Shown here piece after piece: positions 12,940 to 19,236 of a stretch of DNA of 19,236 nt. The DNA is taken from contig CAKPKI010000023.1 in assembly GCA_934167135.1 (NCBI GenBank), positions 1 to 19,236 on the forward strand. The letters are read 5' to 3'. The stretch comes from an uncultured Clostridia bacterium. GTDB taxonomy: Bacteria; Bacillota; Clostridia; TANB77; CAG-508. Made by a program: the position numbers and the translations under genes. The notes beneath the pieces were generated by a model that was not told the DNA's origin, searched no databases, and saw nothing but the letters and a program-made list of their open reading frames with translations. Position 1 is the first letter of the stretch. Each line of letters opens with the position of its first letter.

Positions 12940-14175
12940 ATGAGCGTTAGAGTAACATTTAATAACAAAGAATATGAATTAATCTACAATGAACAAAGTG
13001 GATTATATGAAATAGAATTAGAAGCACCGAAAAATGGTGGAGTATATAATGCGGAAATAACATTTAAAGATTCTATAGAAAACATTGAAACATCAATAAA
13101 AAAGATTCAAATATGGGCAAAAGAAAAAAACACTAATATCTCACAAGAAACTTTAGTGTATTTTTTAGACAAGACAGACTTAGAAATAAAAGATGTTATA
13201 GAATTTGAAAATTATGAATATGTCATAGACGAAGAAACAAATCAAAAAACAATATTTAATGTAATGAAAAAAGTTAATGCAGAAAATGGCGATATTGTTG
13301 TCTTACAAAGACGTGGAAAGATAGACTATTCAGGAATAATTGAAGATTTTGAAAATGCAGATGGAGAGTTAAAAAGAGAAATTACAATCAAATATATTTC
13401 TAATATATTTAATAGAAAAGTAATATTAAATAACGAGAAATTAATAAAAGAAGTAGGGATTGAAGATTTTATTGCAAAAGAAATATACGATAATTTTACA
13501 AATTCAGATGATGAATTATTAAATTATAAATGGCTTGATGTAGAAGTAAAGACACATACAAAAATACAAAAATCTGTAGATAACGAAAATGGTATTTATA
13601 ATTTTCATACATTTATAACTAACTGTACTCAGAATTATAATATAATTTTAGATTTTACTTATGATCAAGGAAGAATAAAATTAACAATATATAAACAAGA
13701 TGCAGAAACACAATTAATAGATACAACAATACCGGATATAAGTAATTATGTAGAAAAGTTTGAAACAAGTGTTACTGCAAAAGTAATAGTAAAAACAGAT
13801 ACAGATATACAAACATGGTATTTATTAAGTGATAGAACTACAACACAAAATAAAGATGATGTAAATAGAGCAAGAGGTAAAGTTGAAGTTGTATACACTT
13901 CAAAATCAGAAGACGCAAGACAAACAGCACTAGATAAGTTCAAATCAAATACTTATAATCATTATATTTCATTTAAAATAAATAGAAATAGTAAATTATT
14001 CGATGTTGAAAAAATGAAAATAGGAACACCATTAAGTGTAAGAACTAACAATAATATAATATTAGATACTTATATTTCAGCTATGAGAGATAACGGAAGT
14101 AATTTTATTGAAATAACATGCGGAAATATGAGAATTAATTTTATAGATAAAATATTAAAGGAAAGGAATAAGTAA
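12940..14175 (+). CDS. Tail-associated baseplate protein (Tal / gp27-like hub)
   Basis: The 411-aa protein follows Dit, where siphophages encode the tail-tip hub that closes the tube. The first 60 residues look like an extra beta-sandwich (VTFNNKEYELIYNEQSGLYE), and the rest has the beta-rich layout of gp27-like hubs (IENIETSIKKIQIWAKE, LVYFLDKTDLEIKD, VLQRRGKIDYSGIIEDFEN, IGTPLSVRTNNNIILDTYIS). No peptidase or lysozyme motif was seen, so unlike many Tal proteins it seems to lack a wall-degrading domain. It stops one base before the next gene's ATG. Confidence 0.75.
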   Translation: MSVRVTFNNKEYELIYNEQSGLYEIELEAPKNGGVYNAEITFKDSIENIETSIKKIQIWAKEKNTNISQETLVYFLDKTDLEIKDVIEFENYEYVIDEETNQKTIFNVMKKVNAENGDIVVLQRRGKIDYSGIIEDFENADGELKREITIKYISNIFNRKVILNNEKLIKEVGIEDFIAKEIYDNFTNSDDELLNYKWLDVEVKTHTKIQKSVDNENGIYNFHTFITNCTQNYNIILDFTYDQGRIKLTIYKQDAETQLIDTTIPDISNYVEKFETSVTAKVIVKTDTDIQTWYLLSDRTTTQNKDDVNRARGKVEVVYTSKSEDARQTALDKFKSNTYNHYISFKINRNSKLFDVEKMKIGTPLSVRTNNNIILDTYISAMRDNGSNFIEITCGNMRINFIDKILKERNK

Positions 14176-14176
14176 A

Positions 14177-14809
14177 ATGATAAAAGGTTTTAGATTTACA
14201 AATCAACTTGCAAATGCAGAAGTAGATGCAAGAATACATCAAGAGTTTTTAAATAAAAATGATGGTATTTTTTACGGAATGGGATTAAGCTATACTAATA
14301 ATTCAATAACTATTTCAGAAGGATTGTGTGAAATTGCAGGTAGACCGATTGCGGTTATAGACAGTGAAACTATATCTGTTGCAACAGATAGTTTGTATTG
14401 TTTATTAATATTAGAAATTGACTTGTCAAAAGAATCAACAAAAGATGTATTTAATCAAGCTACTTTCAAATTATTGACATCAAGTACAAATTATCCATCT
14501 GTGACACAGCAAGATATTAATATGTATAATGGTTCAAATAATTTGTATCAATTAGAGTTTGCGAGATTTAAAAGTGAAAATACGGGAATTACTGAATTTA
14601 AAGACACTAGAAAATTTTTGAATTTTAGTGGTATATATGCACAAATAAAGGCTGATTGTGAAACTGTAATGAATGAAATAAAACAAGAATTAGAAAATGT
14701 AAAAGATGGTAGTGCGTATCTGTTAAAAAGTGGAGGAAAAATAGATGGAAATTTGGAAGTATCTAACAGTATTAAGTGTGATAATATTGTTGGTAGTAAT
14801 CGGAAATAA
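14177..14809 (+). CDS. Baseplate/receptor-binding protein, N-terminal part
   Basis: This 210-aa frame begins with a baseplate-attachment domain (GFRFTNQLANAEVDARIHQE and the following GIFYGMGLSYTNNSITISEG) typical of clostridial fibre proteins. It ends with a coiled coil and the fibre motif LLKSGGKIDGNLEVSNSIKC, after which homologous fibres normally continue into a head domain. Here a stop follows at once, while the neighbouring frame continues in a sensible way (GNKVVYENKF) if base C at 14801 is skipped. The gene thus appears to be the first half of a 333-aa protein spanning 14177-15179, split by one base. Confidence 0.75.
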   Translation: MIKGFRFTNQLANAEVDARIHQEFLNKNDGIFYGMGLSYTNNSITISEGLCEIAGRPIAVIDSETISVATDSLYCLLILEIDLSKESTKDVFNQATFKLLTSSTNYPSVTQQDINMYNGSNNLYQLEFARFKSENTGITEFKDTRKFLNFSGIYAQIKADCETVMNEIKQELENVKDGSAYLLKSGGKIDGNLEVSNSIKCDNIVGSNRK

Positions 14810-15179
14810 AGTTGTATATGAAAATAAGTTTGCTACGATAGTTGGAACAATGACATTAACAGCAAACACACAAGATAAAGCAACAAATAATAGATGTACT
14901 TTTACAACGAAATTAATTGATTATCCAAACGGATTTTCATCAGAGAATTGTGTTGTAATAAGTTGTTGTAGACAAAATAATAGCAATATGGGGTATGCAT
15001 ACGGGTGGAACAATTATTTAGAAAGCTTAGACAATCTTTCTGGCGGAATACCAATGAAAATCAATTTGTTTGGTGATAGCACAACAGAAAACGCAAATAA
15101 AATAAGATTGCAAATGGGAAATCTTTCAACAAATGCAACAGATGTAAAATATAAGATTACATTAATGAAAGTGCAATAA
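14745..15179 (+). CDS. Receptor-binding head domain, shifted frame
   Basis: From about residue 22 (KVVYENKFATIVGTMTLTAN) this frame encodes a plausible fibre head: a beta-rich, Asn/Thr-rich domain ending KYKITLMKVQ. The first 20 residues (MEIWKYLTVLSVIILLVVIG) look like a membrane anchor but are only the shifted reading of the upstream fibre stalk codons. The ATG at 14745 does have a GGAGG (14732-14736) eight bases upstream, itself part of the codons for the conserved SGGK motif, so independent initiation is possible. I read it as the continuation of the preceding frame after a one-base frameshift near 14801. Confidence 0.65.
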   Translation: MEIWKYLTVLSVIILLVVIGNKVVYENKFATIVGTMTLTANTQDKATNNRCTFTTKLIDYPNGFSSENCVVISCCRQNNSNMGYAYGWNNYLESLDNLSGGIPMKINLFGDSTTENANKIRLQMGNLSTNATDVKYKITLMKVQ

Positions 15180-15190
15180 TGGGAGGTTGT

Positions 15191-15367
15191 ATGTCAAAAA
15201 TACAGGAAATAATAGTAGAGCCAAACAAGATTATAGTAAGCTCTACTTTTAAGTTAAAAGTAAGAGTAATAGATAGTTATTTAAGCAAACAAAAAATCAT
15301 TTCAGAGAACAATAAAAATATAATTACTGAAGAAGGTAAAGAACTTGGAACGGAATGGGGGAAATAA
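15191..15367 (+). CDS. Small Ig-like protein between fibre genes
   Basis: This 58-aa protein starts at ATG 15191, following GGGAGG at 15181-15186; an ATG twelve bases earlier lies before that site. The pattern IQEIIVEPNKIIVSSTFKLK followed by VRVIDS resembles the first strands of a bacterial Ig-like domain, and the ending GKELGTEWGK is similar to short proteins found between fibre genes of clostridial phages. It is probably a minor fibre-associated or chaperone-like component. The function is not known. Confidence 0.6.
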   Translation: MSKIQEIIVEPNKIIVSSTFKLKVRVIDSYLSKQKIISENNKNIITEEGKELGTEWGK

Positions 15368-15368
15368 T

Positions 15369-15917
15369 ATGTCAGAAGAAATCAAAGTCAGTGAAATGCA
15401 GCAAGCTGATAATATAAATGATGAAGATGTATGTATGATTATTCAAAAAAATACAAATAAAAAAGCAACAGTAAGGCAAATCTTAGAAAGTAAACAAGAC
15501 AAAGTGATAGAAGGAACATGGACACCAACATTGACTACATTAGAAGATGTAGCACCAACTATGACATATATCATTAGACAAGGAACATATAAAAAGTTAG
15601 GAAAATTAGTATATTTGTCATTTTACATCAGAGGAAATATAACAGCACTAAATGGATCAGAAAATTATGTGAAAATCACAGGAATACCGTTCAGATCATT
15701 CAAAACAATGCTAGAGAGTGTTTTGAATGTGGGTGGATTGTATCAAATGTTAGAGAATGAAGAAAATGTAAATGCTTTTATAAATGATAATGTAATAAGA
15801 GTTCAAACACAATACGGTGAAGTTGCCGGGAAATTAAAAGTTACACCGGCAGGTGGAACTGGATATTTTGAAATATCAGCATCTGGCTGGTATGAAACTA
15901 ACGAGCAGGAGGCTTAA
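15369..15917 (+). CDS. Tail fibre / receptor-binding protein
   Basis: The start is ATG 15369, seven bases after a GGGGGA site; a TTG 24 bases upstream in frame is unsupported. The 182-aa product has a short N-terminal segment with EIKVSEMQQADNINDEDVCM, a linker (ESKQDKVIEG), and then the fibre-head pattern TWTPTLTT, YIIRQGTYKKLGKLVYLSFY, KITGIPF known from many phage fibres and tail collar proteins. It probably forms a trimeric head on the baseplate. Its stop codon is one base before the next gene's ATG. Confidence 0.75.
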   Translation: MSEEIKVSEMQQADNINDEDVCMIIQKNTNKKATVRQILESKQDKVIEGTWTPTLTTLEDVAPTMTYIIRQGTYKKLGKLVYLSFYIRGNITALNGSENYVKITGIPFRSFKTMLESVLNVGGLYQMLENEENVNAFINDNVIRVQTQYGEVAGKLKVTPAGGTGYFEISASGWYETNEQEA

Positions 15918-15918
15918 C

Positions 15919-18900
15919 ATGATAAACAAAATACTAATAAGAACATCTGACAGAAAAACATTACATAAAGATAGAAGAAGTCTGGGAATGAATGGGGAGA
16001 ACTTACAAGAAGTTCTTCTTTTCTGTTTAGATGAGAAAATTGAAGGAAATGGAATAGTAGAAGTAGAGTTGCCAGACGGGACAAAAGGAATGATAGAAGT
16101 TGATAGAACAGAGGAAGGATACGAATTACCTGTAAAGTCAAGCCTTTTAACTCAAACTGGTTTTGTAAAGTTTCAACTAAGAATATTACATGATAATGAA
16201 GAGATATTCAAATCAGAGATAATAGCATTAGAAGTAAAAGATTCAATAAATGCAACTGAAACTATACCAGAACAGTATCTAACCTGGATTGATACACTAA
16301 CAAATCTAAAACAAGATTTAGAGAAATCAGAAAGTGAAAGAGTATCAAACGAAAATGAAAGAATATCAGCAGAAGAAGCAAGACAAGAGAACTTTACTGA
16401 AATGCAAGAAACTATATCAAGTGCAGTAAGTAATATAAAAAACTTAACAGAAGAATACAATACAAATGCTGAAAAAGAAACAAAGAAATTCAATGATAAT
16501 GCAGTAGAGCAGACAAAGACTTTCAACGATAATTCAGACAGTAGATTAGCAGAATATGATAAAAATCATACTGATAAAATGAAAGAATATGACGGTAATG
16601 CTATTGCTAAATTAGATGCTTATAACGAGAATGATACTGATAAGACTAATGCTTACAATGCTAATGATATTACTAAAACTAAAGCTTATAACGATAATAC
16701 AGTATTAAAAGAAAAAGCTTTTAACGACATAGTAACAGAGTCAACTGAAGCATTTAACACTAATGTAGAACAGAAAGAAACCGAACTTGAAAATTTAGCA
16801 GAAGAAAAGATAAACGAGTACAATCAAGTTTCTGCTGAATTGACTGCTAAAGTTGAGCAAGTTCAAGCTGAAAACAAGCTAATTAAAGAGCAGATACCAA
16901 GTGCAACAGCAAGTGGAAACAATATTCATATTGAAGATAGTTCTAATTTGGATTTTGAATGGAAAGTTAAGAGTGGACATAGGCAAGCAACAAGAGAAGG
17001 ATATAACTGCTTTCAGATACCTTTTGCATCTAAAACAGTCAGTGGCGTTACTATTACAACCAATGAAGATAAATCAATAGTTGCAAATGGTACTATGACA
17101 GCGACATGGATAATTTTTGAACAACAAGATATAACTGATATATTAGAAGATTTACAAACATATACAGTTTGGCAAAAAAATTATTCGACAGAACTAAAAG
17201 GAATTTACTTACAAGTTAGACAAGTAGAGATTGAAGATGAAACTAAGGTTACTAATTATTTTAGTGCAAATAAAAAAGTAACATTTACGGTGGATAAATC
17301 GAAATATAAGTATACTATAAATCTACAAACATCAGGAACAATTGAAACATTTAATAATTATACTAATGCTTATATGTTATATAAAGGCACAGATGATAAA
17401 GCTTACGAACAATACGGAGCATCACCTTCACCTAATTATTCGTCAGAGATTGAAACGGTAGGAAGTAATGTAAACTTATTAGAAAATAAAACAATCTCTC
17501 AAACGTTAAGTGGTGTTGATTTTTTAGTAAAAGAAGATAAAAGTATAATTGTAAATGGAACGTCAACAGATAGAATAAACTTTGTCTTAAGTAGCAACAA
17601 TAAGTTAAAAGCAGGAACATATACATTAAGTGGATGCCCAGATGGAGGTTCAATCACGTCATATCATTTAGATGTAGCTTTGATAGGGACTAAAACATAT
17701 TTAATAGATAATGGAAGCTCAAATACCTCTAAATTAGATAATGATTTGGATAATTTAACGTATAGAATTTTGATAGAAAAAGGAGTTACTCTAAATAGTG
17801 TTGTATTCAAGCCAAAACTAGAAGAAGGCGTAGTAGCAACACCTTATTCTCTATTTGGAATGGGCAGCGTGGAAGCAAATATAATAAGTGGAAATATATT
17901 TGATATAAAGAAAACAGGATTAACAACTCGAACAGCACGTGGTGTTACAATTACATTAGATCAAGATGGAACAATAACAGTAAATGGAACAGCAACAGAT
18001 AATAACAATTTTACTTTTACTTTTAATCGTCATTATTTTGAATTTTATAAAGGTCAAAAATATACAATTTTTCAACAAAAGATATCTGGCGAGGCTACAG
18101 GACTTTTAGCAACACATTTTAACTTTTATAACGAAGAAGATAAACTTACTTGGGGCTGGTTATCTGTAAATGGTTTAAATGCTAGTAAAATTGCTCAAAA
18201 AACAGCTAATGAAAGAGGATATGCTAAAACTTTTATACTATACATTGTGAAAGGAGTAACATATGCTAATTATAAAATTAAGCTTATGGTATTAGAAGGA
18301 GATTATACATTAGATACAGTTCCTGAACATATTGAACATCAATCTCAAACAGCAATAATGCCAATACAGCAAGAAATGTTAGAAGGAGACTATGTTGCAG
18401 GCGTAGAACATCACGAGTGGAAAAAAGTTGTATTAGATGGAACAGAAAATTGGAGAGAAATTACAACAAATAATTTGAAAAGATTTTTCTATGAGGTCAA
18501 TGTTGCAAGTATCAATGATAATAATTCAGTAAATTGTAGTAGTAATTATTTTAAAGGTACATCGAGAAATAAGTTAGAACATTCAAGTGGAGATGAGGTA
18601 TCAGTTGCAGATAGATTTTTAAATATTTTGAGCAAAAAGATAGAAACAAAAGAAGATTTTAAAGCATGGTTAAAATCTAAATACGATGAAGGCAATCCCG
18701 TTGTAGTTTATTACAAATTAGCAACACCGCTTAACTTAGAATTAACAGAAGGACAAAAAGCAATACGAGATACTAAACTATACACATACAAAAACATAAC
18801 AAATATAGATGTAAGTGATGAATTAGCAAGTATAGATGTAGAGTACAAGAAAGACTTAGATTTAGAGCATGAAAAACTTCAAAATCAAATAGACGAAATA

Positions 18901-18981
18901 AGACAACTAATAAGTACAACAGAAACAAGTGCATTATTATTAGATAACCTACAAAAAGATGCAGAGAGTGAGGTGAAATAA
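15919..18981 (+). CDS. BppU-type baseplate fibre with hendecad coiled coil and repeated beta modules
   Basis: The start is ATG 15919, preceded by GCAGGAGG at 15905-15912, giving 1020 aa. Residues 1-115 resemble the BppU N-terminal baseplate domain (GMNGENLQEVLLFCLDEKIE, VEVELPDGTKGMIEVDR). Residues about 130-325 are coiled coil, including about twelve 11-residue repeats (residues 172-303; for example NAIAKLDAYNE, NDTDKTNAYNA, NDITKTKAYND). Then come three related beta modules with cores GVTITTNEDKSIVANGT (375), GVDFLVKEDKSIIVNGT (532) and GVTITLDQDGTITVNGT (675), similar to glycan-binding domains of clostridial tail proteins. The C-terminal segment (VVVYYKLATPLNLELTEGQ, YKNITNIDVSDELASIDVEY) ends in a helix. 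It probably binds the host surface. Confidence 0.82.
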   Translation: MINKILIRTSDRKTLHKDRRSLGMNGENLQEVLLFCLDEKIEGNGIVEVELPDGTKGMIEVDRTEEGYELPVKSSLLTQTGFVKFQLRILHDNEEIFKSEIIALEVKDSINATETIPEQYLTWIDTLTNLKQDLEKSESERVSNENERISAEEARQENFTEMQETISSAVSNIKNLTEEYNTNAEKETKKFNDNAVEQTKTFNDNSDSRLAEYDKNHTDKMKEYDGNAIAKLDAYNENDTDKTNAYNANDITKTKAYNDNTVLKEKAFNDIVTESTEAFNTNVEQKETELENLAEEKINEYNQVSAELTAKVEQVQAENKLIKEQIPSATASGNNIHIEDSSNLDFEWKVKSGHRQATREGYNCFQIPFASKTVSGVTITTNEDKSIVANGTMTATWIIFEQQDITDILEDLQTYTVWQKNYSTELKGIYLQVRQVEIEDETKVTNYFSANKKVTFTVDKSKYKYTINLQTSGTIETFNNYTNAYMLYKGTDDKAYEQYGASPSPNYSSEIETVGSNVNLLENKTISQTLSGVDFLVKEDKSIIVNGTSTDRINFVLSSNNKLKAGTYTLSGCPDGGSITSYHLDVALIGTKTYLIDNGSSNTSKLDNDLDNLTYRILIEKGVTLNSVVFKPKLEEGVVATPYSLFGMGSVEANIISGNIFDIKKTGLTTRTARGVTITLDQDGTITVNGTATDNNNFTFTFNRHYFEFYKGQKYTIFQQKISGEATGLLATHFNFYNEEDKLTWGWLSVNGLNASKIAQKTANERGYAKTFILYIVKGVTYANYKIKLMVLEGDYTLDTVPEHIEHQSQTAIMPIQQEMLEGDYVAGVEHHEWKKVVLDGTENWREITTNNLKRFFYEVNVASINDNNSVNCSSNYFKGTSRNKLEHSSGDEVSVADRFLNILSKKIETKEDFKAWLKSKYDEGNPVVVYYKLATPLNLELTEGQKAIRDTKLYTYKNITNIDVSDELASIDVEYKKDLDLEHEKLQNQIDEIRQLISTTETSALLLDNLQKDAESEVK
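16432..16827 (+). repeat. Twelve 33-bp (11-residue) coiled-coil repeats
   Basis: From 16432 the protein repeats in exact 33-base steps with the pattern N-x(7)-F/Y-N/D-x; copies start at 16465, 16498, 16531, 16564 and so on. The DNA copies have diverged, so the period is preserved at protein level. An 11-residue period favours a right-handed coiled coil stalk. Confidence 0.8.
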
Positions 18982-19176
18982 ATGATAGTAGAATTATTAA
19001 AGAAACTAATTGTTAAAAAGTATTATAAAGAAAAAACAGACATAGAAAACAAATTAAATGTATTTTATGCAATGAGTAAAATAAGTGACGAAGAATATAG
19101 CGAATTAACATTGCTAGTTGAAGATACATATGTAGAAATAGTTGAAGATATAGAAGAAGCTACAGAGGAGGTTTAA
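18982..19176 (+). CDS. Small pre-holin phage protein (XkdX-like position)
   Basis: This 64-aa protein starts immediately after the fibre gene's stop. It is short, helical and acidic at the end: MIVELLKKLIVKKYYKEKTD followed by VFYAMSKISDEEYSELTLLV. Small proteins with this layout (an amphipathic N-terminal helix, then a helix with an S-x-EEY-ELT pattern) occur between the last fibre and the holin in Firmicute phages and defective prophages. Their function is not established. GAGGTGA lies within the end of the fibre gene, and GAGGAGG for the next gene lies at its own end. Confidence 0.65.
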   Translation: MIVELLKKLIVKKYYKEKTDIENKLNVFYAMSKISDEEYSELTLLVEDTYVEIVEDIEEATEEV

Positions 19177-19182
19177 TCTCAT

Positions 19183-19236
19183 ATGGAAGAAAAAGAATTA
19201 ATAGAAAGAATTGTTCAAGTAGAGCAAAGGTCCAAA
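19183..19236 (+). CDS. xhlA: XhlA-like lysis/haemolysin protein, first 18 codons only
   Basis: An ATG at 19183 follows GAGGAGGT (19165-19172). The visible residues MEEKELIERIVQVEQRSK match the beginning of XhlA-type proteins, short membrane-associated proteins that act with a holin in host lysis. The gene runs off the window, so the transmembrane segment cannot be seen. The position before the lysis genes supports the call. Confidence 0.55.
   Translation, partial: MEEKELIERIVQVEQRSK

Noticed and set aside
14745..14805. Membrane anchor at the start of the second receptor-binding frame
   Set aside because: The hydrophobic stretch is only the shifted reading of the upstream stalk codons, so a real membrane protein is unlikely.
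15853..15918. N-terminal extension of the BppU-type fibre
   Set aside because: It would overlap the preceding fibre gene by 65 bases without a ribosome site; ATG 15919 has GCAGGAGG.
14177..18981. Diversity-generating retroelement acting on the fibre genes
   Set aside because: No reverse transcriptase, template repeat or adenine-biased variable region is visible in the window.

Overview
The window is the late structural half of a siphovirus or prophage from a low-GC Gram-positive host. The AT-rich sequence, strong AAGGAGG-type ribosome sites and HK97-type head with a phi13-like tail and BppU-like baseplate point to a Clostridia-like Firmicute; no host gene is present, so the host is inferred. 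All genes lie on the + strand except one small regulator at 9597-9779.

Head (1-4482): the 3' part of the large terminase, portal, prohead protease, major capsid protein, head-tail connector and head-closure protein, tightly packed. A 115-base gap between protease and capsid genes holds three consecutive stem-loops that share the hexaloop GGTAGA, a pattern I do not recognise from any known family. Tail (4472-9531): HK97 gp10-like protein, tail terminator, tail tube, two tail assembly chaperone frames probably joined by +1 frameshifting, the tape measure (931 aa), and a small HIRAN-like protein.

Inserted cassette (about 9571-12061): between tape measure and distal tail genes lies a 2.5-kb block bounded by two intrinsic terminators and carrying its own divergent promoters. 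It encodes two small ribbon-helix-helix (RHH, Arc/Mnt-like) regulators transcribed apart, a highly structured leader, a 122-aa unknown protein, a 64-aa membrane protein, a DUF3102 protein whose gene contains a 24-bp perfect palindrome, and a protein ending in an ORF6C domain, known from phage antirepressors. The gene set and its position inside the structural operon resemble the immI region of phage P22 (mnt/arc/ant), but with Gram-positive parts. This is the best candidate for an undescribed regulatory or immunity system here.

Baseplate and fibres (12085-19176): distal tail protein, Tal-like protein, a receptor-binding protein gene that looks split by a single base at about 14801, a 58-aa Ig-like mini-protein, a tail fibre, and a 1020-aa BppU-type fibre with an 11-residue-repeat coiled coil and three repeated beta modules. 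A small pre-holin protein and the first codons of an XhlA-like lysis gene end the window.
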